A stretch of 64,000 nucleotides of DNA from Ephydatia muelleri. Taxonomy: Eukaryota; Porifera; Demospongiae; Spongillida; Spongillidae. The notes below the pieces were generated by a model. That model made no database searches. It saw only the letters and a list, made by a program, of their open reading frames with translations, and was not told the DNA's origin. Made by a program: the position numbers and the translations under genes. The stretch is taken from NCBI GenBank assembly GCA_013339895.1, contig JABACO010000012.1:4144789-4208788 (forward strand). The letters are read 5' to 3'. Of this stretch, positions 1 to 11,700 are shown piece by piece (position 1 is the stretch's first letter; every line of letters starts with the position of its first letter).

Positions 1-296
1 TTGGTTTTGTCAAATTAAATATTTTGGAAAATCGAAAAATTGACATTTTGGTATGGAACCGAAGTGAGTCCGGAATGGAATCGGGCTTTCTAATAACTAC
101 GAAGCCACACCTATATCCCGGTTGTCCTTAGCTGCATATATACTGCGGGTTCTAGCTCCGCGAGACTATACGAGTGAGAAACTATATAGAGCCTGAATTA
201 TTCTTCATCTAGCATGTCGGCGGCACCCACATTTGTATGGGCGAGCTTGGCCAATGAACTTTACCTTCCCCCGGCCTCATCTCATAAATAACTTAT

Positions 297-363
<67 letters not shown>

Positions 364-1830
364 ACATGCGTGGATCTTGAATTATGTGTCGTGAATATGA
401 TTAACAAAGACACCGATCGACCCGCGGTTTCTATTTCAGTTTATCAAGCGTATTAGGATAGACCAGCGAATACCTATACAATTAACGTAGTAACTCTTCA
501 TCATAGATATTAGACTGGAATATCTATCCATACTCGTTCTCTGCATGTGTTCACGATTTATGTTTATGCCTAATGTTAGCGCACTCGTGTATAGCAGAAA
601 AGTTAGGAACTTTTTGCCGAGCATTATGACTTTCTAAACTGGATCCGGAGTTATGTTGAAGACAGATTTCGGTGTTTAGGTAAAGCTTGATTTTATTACT
701 GTTAGCGCACGACACACGTACAGTAACAGGCACACCCCTTCTGCTAATGTAATGATAGCGATACTATTATTTGAGATGTCGACGTCGTGAAACGGTTAGC
801 AGACAGTATATGTGGCCTCTATGAATTTTATTCCGACGGCGAATGTATCATTAGTGAAACTTCATACGCTTAGAAAGCTAAGACAGCAAAGATAATGCAT
901 ACTCGTTACCCTCATTCGATCGGATGTATTATGACCTTCTGAACCAGAATACATATTTGTCTATAGCTTGGTTTAAGTTACATCATTAACGGTAGCAAAG
1001 GATATGTTATATGCAAAAGGTACTATGCACCCCTTGTTATATATCTATAGTGACGTACATAGGTGTATTCTATTATATAACAATAGGGGGTGCATATAAT
1101 AAATGAAAGCAGACGAGTCGCAAGATATTGCTTTGAATGTGCAGAGCGTGACATTTTCGTGGAAGCGAAATTAATGAAAGAAAGAAGGAGCGGCGTGACA
1201 AGTCTTAGAACCGTTACGCATACAATCCAGAAAGCAAGAAGTCTTACAAAAAGGCCCGGCGCCTTCAATCTTTCGTAAGTTAGTAGTAACTAGCTAGAGG
1301 TCTGTGGTATAGAACAGAAGGCAATCTTTTACTTTAGGGTCCCCATTGAAATTCATACTAGTAATGTGTGTGTCTACTCTGGGGGTGACGATGTATACTT
1401 ACCCCTGCTTACACTAAACCTAGGCTAGGACGCTAATACGAGAACTATCACAGGGGTAGGCGTTCATTCGGCTGAGTATGAAACGCTAAGTACTGTATAA
1501 AGTTCACGGCCACCATCTTAATCACATACAGTACTTAGCGTTTCATACTCAGCCGAATGAACGCCTACCCCTGTGATAGTTCTCGTATTAGCGTCCTAGC
1601 CTAGGTTTAGTGTAAGCAGGGGTAAGTATACATCGTCACCCCCAGAGTAGACACACACATTACTAGTATGAATTTCAATGGGGACCCTAAAGTAAAAGAT
1701 TGCCGAACAGAATTCAGCTAACTAGTCATAAGGATATACATCACATGACGTCATGTACTAATCGATATGTTGCGCTCCCACACTCAACTGCATACATTTT
1801 AAAATGAGTGGAACAAGATATAGAAGTTTT
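1..1830 (+). repeat. Left arm of the long inverted repeat
   Basis: This arm pairs with about 4175-5064. Examples of matched blocks are 61-200 with 4860-5000, 361-425 with 4690-4760, 800-1010 with 4480-4660, and 1090-1280 with 4310-4430. Short ORFs inside it are not conserved between arms and are unlikely to be genes. It holds a CA repeat at 299-360. Confidence 0.8.
1320..1704. mobile_element. Palindromic MITE-like element with 8-bp target duplication
   Basis: The element starts GGCAATCTTTTACTTTAGGG and ends with the exact reverse complement. The arms (about 1320-1494 and 1530-1704) are almost identical around a loop of about 35 bases. GAACAGAA is present directly on both sides (1312-1319 and 1705-1712). 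An 8-bp duplication is typical of hAT and a few other cut-and-paste superfamilies. There is no coding capacity, so it is non-autonomous. Confidence 0.85.
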
Positions 1831-1944
1831 ATATAGATGAAATTGGGGATGTAGGATTTGTGTAAGTATCAATAATCATTGTGTAGAAAGTAAGCGAACA
1901 AGGATGCCAATGCATTTAGAATACATAAATACAAATAAACAAAG

Positions 1945-2370
1945 GGTTAAATCCCTGGCCACTAGTCAGGGGTGTGGTTCATACTCAGGGTTAAATCCTT
2001 GGTCACTTGTCATGTGTAATTATCTGAGTGGGGTTCATACTCTACTTAACAGCGGGTTATATCCCTGGCCACTGGTCATATGTGATACCTGGGTGTGATT
2101 CATACCCCTGGCAACTGGTCAGAGGTGTGGTCCATACTCGGTTATACCCTGTGCAATGATCATGTGTGATACCTGTGGGGTTCATTCTCTGAGCAACGAA
2201 GGGTTAAATCCATGGCCACTGGTCATGGGTGTGTTCTATACTCTGGGCAACAATGGGTTAAATCCCTGGTCACTGCTCAGGTATGATGTCTTGGTGTGCG
2301 CATGATTCATAAGAATTGGGTTGCTGGTCATGTGTGATATCTCTGTTCAAGGATGGGTTAAATCTCTTTA
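1945..2370. repeat. Degenerate minisatellite
   Basis: Variants of GGGTTAAATCCCTGGCCACT followed by GGTCA and a GGTTCATACTC-like block recur at roughly 45-65 base spacing, near 1946, 1990, 2053, 2103, 2140, 2200, 2257 and 2355. Units vary in length and sequence. A TG run with a G tract follows at 2415-2442. Confidence 0.7.
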
Positions 2371-2780
2371 ACTATATAGATGTGGTTTGCTTTGTGATGG
2401 GGTGAGTATGTGTATATGTGTGTGTGTGTGTGTGTGGGGGGGGTTAGCAACACGAGCCTACAACAAGAGCAGCCATTTGTATAAGAAAGTGCAAGGAAAT
2501 TTGGTGCGCATTTGTAGACATTTTCAGATCCTGATGCATATCCCTATAATCGTTTTTGAAGCGACATTAAATATGATGGAAAATGTGGAGAGTTAGGTTG
2601 GGTTTGCAACCCTTTGGTGGTAGAGCTGGGGACCTGAAGCTCAGCATAGTATACTTGCAGGTAGACTAGCCACTAGACTGGGGCAATCACAATAAACCAG
2701 ATCTATGGTAGATTGAACTTGACCCTGATCAGAGCCAACTCAGGGCCATTATGTGTTTAACTTTGTTGTGTATCTAATGC

Positions 2781-3797
2781 ATGTATTTCATGTTTCTTTT
2801 TAACTGCTGCACTGCTGTGGACGCTTCAGATACAGCTTGGAGACAGACAATTCTAGGCCTAAGGGAAGGTTGGGTCTTCGCTCACTATACCAACTTGCAC
2901 CTGCAGCATATAGCAGCCTCTATTTGCTCAGCTGGGTTTGGTTCAGAGACATATCTTCACCTTTGTTCTGCAGTTGCAGATTATAGTTCTGCTGTTCCAC
3001 CTGACAAGGCACTGCAAATTCACTCCCTTCTCTCAGTGTCTCTGGTCTCCCAAAAAGAACTATCCAGCACATTGGACACTTGCATGTTCAATCTGCTGTT
3101 GGAAACCTCCTCCAATGCTGACCAAGCACGATTGTTTTCTGTTTCCGCACCACATGCATCATCCTGGCTGTCTGTTCTACCATCACAGGGGCTGGGTCTA
3201 CATCTTGATGCACCGGTCCATGAAGTTGCCATAAAATGGTGGCTTGGTATGGACACTTCCCAGGGATCCCCAGTATGCACTTTGCCCTGGCAATGCCTTG
3301 ACCCTCTGGGACATCATGCCACCACTTGTAAGCGTGGCGGTGATGTGGTGGTACGACACAACACCCTTTGCGATGTTCTGGCTGAAACATGCCACCGGGC
3401 CCATCTTGGCATCCAAGTGGAAGCTGTCAATGACCCCACAGCCGATCATAGCCACACCCATCCTGCTGACCTTCTGTTGACTAACTGGACAACAGGCAAG
3501 ACAGCTGCCTTTGATATCTCTGTAACCTCTCGGCTCAACACACATACCCTTATGGAAGCGGGAGTATCTGCAGGATCAGCTGCCCTTGCCAGTGAAGGCA
3601 GAAAACACAGGGCCAATTATGCAAAATGCAAAGAACTCGGCTGGTTGTGTGTTCCCCTGGTAGCAGATACTTATGGTGCATGGGGAAATGAGCTGTTGAA
3701 GCCTTCTCACAGCTGGCTTCTCGGCTTGCCACGCTTACATGCAGGCCCAAGTCGGCTGTACTTAGAGACATCTATGGCAGACTCAACCTCCATCTAG
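2781..3797 (+). CDS. C-terminal region of a reverse transcriptase with a restriction-like endonuclease domain
   Basis: This is a 338-residue ORF. Its first residues read like an exon continuing from upstream (a usable acceptor precedes the GCTGTGGACGCTTCAG stretch), so the ATG at 2781 is probably not a true start. Residues 166-183 form a C-x5-C-x6-H-x4-C cluster followed by RHN. Residues 228-245 give a PAD...AAFDIS arrangement, which resembles the zinc knuckle plus PD-(D/E)xK core of endonuclease-bearing non-LTR reverse transcriptases. The order of conserved words (SAPHASSWLSV, KWWLG, LDPLGHHATTC, ELGW, YGAWG) fits a reverse-transcriptase family widespread in animal genomes. The polymerase half is missing here; a fragment of it from another copy lies at 40733-41478. 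The ORF is open throughout, so it is young or under constraint. Confidence 0.65.
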   Translation: MYFMFLFNCCTAVDASDTAWRQTILGLREGWVFAHYTNLHLQHIAASICSAGFGSETYLHLCSAVADYSSAVPPDKALQIHSLLSVSLVSQKELSSTLDTCMFNLLLETSSNADQARLFSVSAPHASSWLSVLPSQGLGLHLDAPVHEVAIKWWLGMDTSQGSPVCTLPWQCLDPLGHHATTCKRGGDVVVRHNTLCDVLAETCHRAHLGIQVEAVNDPTADHSHTHPADLLLTNWTTGKTAAFDISVTSRLNTHTLMEAGVSAGSAALASEGRKHRANYAKCKELGWLCVPLVADTYGAWGNELLKPSHSWLLGLPRLHAGPSRLYLETSMADSTSI

Positions 3798-4174
3798 TGA
3801 GGGCCAATGCCACTGCCATCCTCACCAGATGTATTTTGAATTAACATTAACTATAGGCTATGTTTAAGATTGTACTCATGTGTATATATTGTAATATTGA
3901 TTTTTATTGTATAAATAAATAATGTTAATGTGACCAGTGACACTTTTGCCCATTTTATATGAAAGAAGCCATTTATATAAAAGAAGAATAAATGTGACAT
4001 CACAATACACTTTCTAAGGCAGTGGGTCGCATGTGGTTGTGCATGTGTCATGTGTGACATGCTTTGTATATGGTTCTGTGAAGTAATGTTGCTGATTTTA
4101 ATTATGCATACACACTCACCCCCAAACGAGGATCACTGACAGGCATGGATTACATGATTTCATGTAATTTCACT

Positions 4175-4810
4175 TTATATATATATTGTTCCACTCATTT
4201 AAAAAATGTATGCAGCAGTGTGTGGGAACGCAACATGCTACATGACGTCATGCATGTTATGTATACCAATATTGTGTTAAATGACCACTAGATTCTGTTC
4301 TACACCAGGCCTTTCTGTAAGACTTCTTGCTTTCTGGATCGTTTGCGTAACGGTTCTTGTCAAAAATGCCACGCTCAAGCATTATCTAGCGACTCGTCTG
4401 CTTACACTATGCACCCTCTATTGTTATATATTATAATAGAATACAAGTGGTGCACGATACCGTTAATGATGTAATTAAACCAAGCTACACAAATATATGT
4501 ATTCTGGTTCAGAAGGTCATAAAACGAAATATAAACTATATGTCCGATCGAATGAGGCCAAGGGTAACGAGATTATCTTTGCTGTCGTAGCTTTCTAAGC
4601 GTATGCAGTTTCACTAATGAGATATTCGCCGTCGGAATATTCATAGAGGCCTAATACGCGCGCTTGCTAAAATTAAATACATGTACACTGTAGATGCCGC
4701 GGGGCGATCGGTGTCCTGTTAATCGTATTCACGACACTTAATTCAAGATCCAAGCATGTACCGCGCAATTGGAGTGTGTGTGCGTGCGTCTGTGTGCATA
4801 TGTGTGTTTG

Positions 4811-4846
<36 letters not shown>

Positions 4847-5064
4847 GAAGAATAATTCAGGCTCTATATAGTTTCTCACTCGCGTATAGTCTCGCGGAGC
4901 TAGAACCCGCAGTATATATGCAGCTAGGCTATAGAAGGACAACCGGGATATAGGTGTGGCTTCGTAGTTATTAGAAAGCCCGATTCCATTCCGGACTCAC
5001 TTCGGTTCCATACCAAAATTTCAATTTTTCGATTTTCCAAAATATTTAATTTTGACAAAACCAA
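4175..5064 (-). repeat. Right arm of the long inverted repeat
   Basis: This is the reverse complement of the left arm, diverged by scattered substitutions and indels. It contains a TG repeat near 4816-4843 where the left arm has CA. At 4293-4300 it keeps the empty target site (TTCTGTTC) of the palindromic element that interrupts the left arm. Confidence 0.8.
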
Positions 5065-6250
5065 TAATTGAACCCATTTTACGCAATCGTTCGAATTCTC
5101 GACTTCCCAATCCAAGCTGCCATCGAAATTGAGGCGAATGTCTGGCAAAATGTGATTATGTCATTAAACGAAAGATCAAAAAATGGCAATAAAATGGACA
5201 AACAAGAGTGCCATTAAAAGAGAAATCGACATGGCGGAAAGGCACACAGACCATGCTGGATGTGTCAACAAGACTTATCACGATCTGTCTATTACAGGCA
5301 TATGCGACGAAATGGATGTTCCGCTTTGGTCAGAATGCCGACAAAGGAATGTCATACGACAAAGTATACTAATACGTCACAAGAAAGAAATAACTTCAGC
5401 GTTGATATGGAAGAAGAGAGCAGCGATATGAAATTTAAATATGTATGGTGATAAAATTAATGCAGTATTTGCATCAAACCATTATGAAAGGTATTTAAAT
5501 GACACAGTACTTACTGCTTTGTCGGCTGTGTATCACATACTATATCCCAATTTGAGCAGCCAGTTTCTCGCCGACATATGATTTGCAGTGATATTGAAAT
5601 ACACCAAGATCGTTTTTCAGCAAAATCAAAATCTCAACGTTCTGCAGTGGTATGATTCTGATGGGAAAGTCAACCAGCACACTACTGCATCGTACATATT
5701 TGGAATTGTGCTTGAAGCATGCATATCGTATTGATGTTTCGGACGAACCCAGCATGAAATATACTGACCCCTTGTTTGCTAACGTTACTTGACGGCAAAA
5801 GTCAGCAATACAATCACGTTTGCAGTTGTGTCGTGTCACCATGCCCATCCCCGGAATAACGACAAGTTAAATTCTCGGTTATACGCCTTAGGATATACAA
5901 AGCTTATCCAGGTTGAATGCGGTCGTTATACGAAAAGTGTAAGCACGCAATCCACACCTCGGTGTATAACATGCGTAAGTAGACAGAAACGCTTGTTATA
6001 CATCTAGAGCAACGCGCGTTATGCACCATAGTGGATAACAAGTGTACTTCGAGCGACTACACAAGTTATACATCAAATGTATGCGCAGCATGTACACATA
6101 CGCGTACAACACGTGTATAACGGCCTTGTGGATAATTTCACTTTGGCATGGTGTCGTATATAGCCGTAAGCCGGACTGTCCCCCCCCTCCCGTTGAAACA
6201 GCCCCCCCCCCCCCCCCCCCATTACAAATTTCAACACTACTTACACAATT
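5065..6250. other. Unassigned AT-rich stretch with repeated GTTATAC motifs
   Basis: No recognisable gene. An 82-residue ORF on plus (5183-5431) and a 102-residue ORF on minus (5848-5540) overlap nothing known to me. The right part (5878-6135) is dense in the short word GTTATAC in both orientations. It ends in a poly-C tract at 6202-6220. Confidence 0.4.
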
Positions 6251-6259
6251 TTGAAATTT

Positions 6260-6530
6260 TACTCCCGCAATGCAACAGCCCAGTGATAGAGGAGACCCTC
6301 CATTTTCTGTCCAGCAAGCCACTTCAAAGGCTCATGATCAGTCCACAACTCAAATGAACATCCTAGTAAGTAGTGTTGAAATTGCTTTGTCCCCCAGACT
6401 ATGGCAATGCACTCTTGTTGGATGACACTGTAATTACATTCTGAAATTGATAGTGTTCTATTACATGGCCATCCTGTTCCAGTACTGCACCCAAACCTAT
6501 TTGGGTGCAGTACTGGGCAAAGAGTTCACG
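6260..6530 (-). pseudogene. Ty3/gypsy RNase H fragment
   Basis: Read on minus, the segment gives IGLGAVLEQDGHVIEHY and, after a frameshift, YSVIQQECIAIVWGTKQFQH then TDHEPLKWLAGQKMEGLL. This is the RNase H region of a Ty3/gypsy Pol. The frameshift and short length show it is dead. It abuts an integrase fragment of opposite strand at 6500. Confidence 0.8.
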
Positions 6531-7020
6531 TGGACCTGGTGGGCCATTCTGTGGGAAAATGTTCTTTTTATTGATGGATGCAAAGTGTAAATGGCCTGAG
6601 GCGTACGAGATAACAAGTACAACTGCACATAAGACGATCAAGATTCTTCGTCACATATTTGTGTCCTATGGGCTGCCTAAACAGCTAGTCTCCGATACCG
6701 GTCCACAATTTGTTGCAAAGGAGTTTGAAGAATGTATGCTTAAACACATCAGAAGTGGCCTCTATCACCCGGCGACAAATGTACTAGTCAAACTAGTGCA
6801 ATCATTCAAAAGAGCGGTGGAAGCCGGAAAATAGTGGGCAAACATTGCAACACATTCCGCATTTTTGTTATCATATCGTACTAATGTGTCTCCTTGATAG
6901 TCTCTTCCTACAGAGAGAGCTGAGGACTTAGTTGGATCTCTTTTGGGAAGCTACAGAGCAGACAGTGCGGAAAAAGCAAGAGCAAAAAAAGTGGCATGAC
7001 AAAAATGCGAGAGAGGGAGG

Positions 7021-7078
<58 letters not shown>

Positions 7079-7085
7079 AGAGGAG

Positions 7086-7145
<60 letters not shown>

Positions 7146-7290
7146 TTTGATGTGTGGGTACGTGGGTACAACATTATGGGGTGGGAGAGAGATGGATAAA
7201 GGGCAAATAGTGCAGAGTTCAGGGCCTGCATCTTATCTTGTAGAGTTAACAGATGGAAGAACTTGGAGATGACATATCAACCATTTAAGA
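6500..7290 (+). pseudogene. Ty3/gypsy integrase core and C-terminal fragment
   Basis: The open part (6505-6834) contains a WPEA word after the first acidic residue (MDAKCKWPEA) and the second, SDTGPQFVA. The region where the catalytic glutamate is expected reads HPATNVLVKLVQ, so it is lost. Decayed frames continue: YRTNVS, then QEQKKWHDKNA near 6980, and after a GA microsatellite SGPASYLVELTDGRTWR and HINHLR near 7215-7290. These are the C-terminal integrase words that end at the chromatin-facing module. Stops and frame changes make it a pseudogene. Confidence 0.8.
7018..7142. repeat. (GA)n microsatellite
   Basis: A long GA run with a few interruptions sits inside the decayed integrase reading frame. 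Confidence 0.95.
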
Positions 7291-8785
7291 AAAGCAGAGG
7301 GAAGTGAAAGAAGTAAGGTAGAAGATGAATAAATGATGCAGCCTACCAAGGAGACAGGAATGAAGAAATGAGTACAGAAGAACCAGCTTATGTTTTGCCT
7401 CAATGGATAATGATATCTGGTTTCTGAACCAATATCCAGATTAATTTCTACTTCTGGATATTGGGTCAGAAACCCAATATCCAGAAGTTTCATTCCTCCT
7501 GTGTTCTAGTTGCTCTGTTAACGCTTTCGTTCCCCTTTCCTTCATGTGACATGTTCGGGTCTACTTGTGCTTTGGCCTCCAGACCACCAGACAGATACTA
7601 AGGAGGGAAGAGTGTCTTATCAAACTATTTAATGTGTATAAACTATTTAATGTGTATAGAACTACACAGCACATGCGTGATTTAAGGTATAGGGTACCGT
7701 GTGATTATCAGTTAATATACCTGTCCAGTCCCCTCAATTAGAGCATATGAGGTTATATAACACAGCTGTGCAAATAACTGCATATTTTCTCAATTCACAC
7801 CAATGATTTTCTCCATACATTGAATTGGAAGAGGTTTGCCCAAATCATTGGCACAAAACGACCAGGGAAAAGTACGAAATTACTTCTGGAGAGAAAAAGT
7901 GATTTAAAGCAAGACATCACACCACTGGTAAATTTATTTTATTGTTCCATGGCCGGTATTTAATAATACATGTATATTAATAGTTACTGGATGTGTTTAT
8001 GGAGCACACCAACATGACAGACAAACGCTTAAACAACTGTTTGGAGTGAACTGAACAGTCTTTGAAGGACAATCTGTTCTGTTGATTCTATTTTGACCTT
8101 CAACAAGTTGCCAGTTCCTTTGAAGTGAAAAGGTGAGTGGTACACTACATGTAGGACATAACATGAACCAAGACTTACTATTCCACATTGCTACTTAAAG
8201 AGGACCTACATGTAACTAAACAAAACCAATGATACCGTGTCTCATGAAAAGTCGGCAAATTTATTTAAGTTTGAATAAGTAACTACTGTAAACATAGTAA
8301 ATATTTGTATCAGCAGAGATATACAGCCAGGTGATGTAGAGGGCATTGCAAAACTTCAGGCTTCAATCCAAGCCATTGAAGTAGATCTAGAGAATTGACA
8401 CAATGGTACTGCATAGGCATGAGAGTGGCTAAGGTTGCCAATGTGGATGTACATATGTTCTACAGTTGTTTGATACATAATCACAATCATTTTTGACTAA
8501 TGTATTGCATGGAGCAGATAACATAAACATACACAACATGATATACATGTACAGTAGTTTCGAATATCATAGTGCAGATGATACTTGATACTTTTGCCAA
8601 TGTAGTTCATAATGAAGCAAATACAATTTCAACCACATAATTTGGTCAATGCATGCCGGCGACCTTCATTTACAAAATGATATACATGAAGCAATATAAT
8701 ATTCACCCTTACTTTTCTGTTTCTGATATTAGCACCTATACAATGCAATCATGCTATGTACAAATACAATACAGAATATGTAATA
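7291..8785. other. Intergenic, no gene seen
   Basis: A small hairpin lies at 7452-7484 (TCTGGATATTGGG against CCCAATATCCAGA), with a nearby diverged copy at 7408-7442. The rest is unique AT-rich sequence, including the presumed 3' flank of the minus-strand gene ending at 8786. Confidence 0.5.
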
Positions 8786-11700
8786 CTACAATAGAGCAGC
8801 AATAATATCTCGTACTGATGTACTCAAAACTGCATCGAGGCCAAGGTGCCAACTGGCAAGTCTGGCTTTAACTGTGTTCACAAGTGTGGGTGGCTGAAGT
8901 GGCTGGTGAGAGGCAAAATCTGACACAAAATCACTTGCAGCTTGTGATACTTCAGCTGGTAAGATCCAAGGAAGGGCTACTACATAGTCCTGTATCCCTT
9001 CCTTGCATACAACACTATAATGAATATTACGACGCAATGTCCCATGCAACATCAGCAGAAGTATTTTAATACTGAGAAAATGCTGAGCCCTAAGCATCGT
9101 ATTGGCCAAAGAAGTATGTAAAGTTGGTAAGTAGAAAAGTCTGATGTAAGGAAGCAGGGAGCACCACATGAGCCCTTCTTGATCCTCATATTTTTCAAGC
9201 ATTGTAGGTGTGAGACTAGATAGCACAGTCTCCATTAAGGTGCACACTTTCCTTTCAACAATCTCATCCAAGATTTGGTGTGATGTTGGAATTATCAAGA
9301 CTGCTAAAGTTGCAGCCACATAGCACCTAGAAATAAGGAGATAAACAATGACAAGCATGCAATGTTCATACTAAATTTAGATGAGTTAAGCAAAAGCCAT
9401 CTGAACAGGAATCATTGTAATATCAAATGTTGTCTGAACCTGTACAAAAGTTTCAAACCAATTCTAAACAGTGAAGAGTCAATGTTAATGTCTGTGAAAC
9501 TCTAGACTCTAAACAATGATGTTAATGCCTGTGAGGATTCGTTCAGATAACTGCTGGTCTTGTTGGTGGTGGTATAGCAAGGTGGACGTCAATGCCTCAC
9601 CATCCCCGACATATCCTGACCATCACTAGAGATATAATCGGGCAGTCCTACATGAATTATCTGCCTAACATTGGGACAATCAACACCCATTTTAAAAGCC
9701 TACCACCCTATGATTGCTATGTATTTTAATCAAGTGCAGAATCTCTGATATGTGGTCTGATTCAGTGTGAACATTTCAACAAGCCGAAACTCGCGTGTAT
9801 CCTCTGGGTTTATGAATGCTAAGCATTGACTGAACACACATCCCCAGCTTGACATTAAAAATAACCAGTTAGCCACAGCAAAAAGTTCGAATCAATGGTT
9901 TGAATTCAGAAAAATCATGGAATTGTGGATTATTTATCTTGCTAATAGGAGTAGCTAGCTAAGTACATTACATGTAGTCGATGTTTTTACCCTCGTGAGA
10001 ATTGGCATTTAGATGTACGAACTTTTGGTTTGCAATAATGAAAGGGTTTCTATGGTAATTATTTCATTAGTAGTACATGTACGTATGCCTAATGGCATAG
10101 CATGCTAGCAACTATATGTACAGTGTACAATTTCGCATCTCAACAGATTGTTTTGCAGTACTACATGGATAGTGACATATCATTCAGTGCAACACGTTGG
10201 CTATCATGCTTTCATGTACATGTACACTGTACTTAAAATTATAAGATTATAATTATCCCACATTGTAGTCCAGCAATACTGAATACATTGGAAAGGTTTC
10301 TATTAAGTATTGATTTTAACCCTTCTTACCATACCTGAATGCATTCATTTCGTGAATATCCTTTGCATTCTTCGCATGCTGAGACCGCACATCACATGCA
10401 CGAAGGAGACCTGAGACCACTTCAGTTGTCAAAAGATATGGGCAGCTATCCACAGATTGGGCTATGCACGTGAAGATGCTGATGGCAACAATGGCTAATT
10501 TGCAAGAATAATGCACTGAAGAGAGGACAAAGATGATCTGCATGGTGATGTCATGATTCTTCGCAATTGCAAGTTGGCATTCTGGAAGTTCAGATAGACT
10601 AATTGAAATAATATCAAAGAAAGGGTAAATCACAGATAAATCACATGTGTTCACCTACATGCAAATGCATAAGCCATCATACAGGAAACTGCTTAGAGCT
10701 CTACAAAGGAACCAAATGTGGAATGCACCCCTATTAAGGAACTCTAAATCTCATTACAATTTTTAATCAATGCTCATGTGTTTACAATGAATATACTCTA
10801 CACTAGGCAAAAATGGTGCATGCAAATCAATGAATCTTATTATAATATTTCTTACACTCATCACAGTGCAGTCAATTGCACTAAAGAATGCCATTTTTAA
10901 GCAGGTAGCTTTACCACCATGCAGCTGTGTGTTTATATAACAACCTTTTGATGTGGTTGTTCCTTATTCAGTACCTTTTCCATACATTTCCTATGGTTAG
11001 TACAGTTGTATTCTCCATTAAATTTTCTATCCAGTAATGTTTAAATTATTTTTCTAGCATGCATAGTTTTAGTCAAGGGAAGTAGGGTGTTCCTGAATAG
11101 GTTCCCTTGCTCTATCTCTTTACAATTACAATCCACTATAACTGAGTAGCAAATGAAATTAGAAACCAGTTCAAATAACAAGAATTTGTAAGAATCACAA
11201 TTTTTAAATGAATTTTTAATTTAAATATGCAAAATTACTATAATGAAGTGCCCGAAAATCAAATGTTTGATCATTAATAACTCTTCAATTGAATTTGTTC
11301 ATTATTTGCATTTTTTTTAGCTAAGTAACTGAAGTGATATTAATGGTCATTACTTGACCATGGGTGGGTCACTTTATCTTGAATTAATGGCTTGAATTTA
11401 TTAATGAACAACTGACAAAATTTCATAACACTTAAAAGCAGGATAGGCAGTAATTTAGGTTGTGTATAATTGACTATTTATTCAGATCACTACTAATGTT
11501 TGATTTTAGTTAATTATATTTATTATCCTAATTTCATCCAAAGTTAAATACAATAATTGAGAGTTCAAGCCAGATGTGTTTTGTTAAACGAATTTTCCTT
11601 TACATGTAATTGTGGGAGATTGTACATATATAACCATGTTTAGTGCCAGACTTTAAAACAGCAATTAATGACATACTACATATATCCATTTTTTATATGG

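Larger units (their letters stand above)
1..5064. mobile_element. Large inverted-repeat element, left edge cut by the window
   Basis: Position 1 onward reads as the reverse complement of the stretch ending at 5064 (it starts TTGGTTTTGTCAAATTAAAT; the far end closes with AATTTTGACAAAACCAA). The match runs inward to about 1830 on the left and about 4175 on the right. The left arm is longer because it holds a nested palindrome (1320-1704) and about 370 extra bases near 430-800. Both arms carry a CA/TG microsatellite at the same relative place. Between the arms sit a minisatellite and one ORF (2781-3797). No target-site duplication can be judged because the left boundary may lie upstream. It could be a DNA transposon with very long TIRs carrying captured retroelement sequence, or an inverted duplication. 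I do not recognise the superfamily. Confidence 0.75.

Noticed and set aside
1023-1278. Overlapping ORFs on both strands in the left arm
   Set aside because: The right arm copy breaks both frames, so there is no sign of coding constraint.
1945-2370. Interstitial telomere repeat because of GGGTTA words
   Set aside because: The GGGTTA occurs once per long unit and is not a hexamer array.
5540-5848. 102-residue minus ORF as a gene
   Set aside because: No recognisable domain, no neighbours in frame and no splice support; left as unassigned.
6932-7231. Arg/Glu or Ser/Leu repeat ORFs on both strands
   Set aside because: They are translations of the GA microsatellite.
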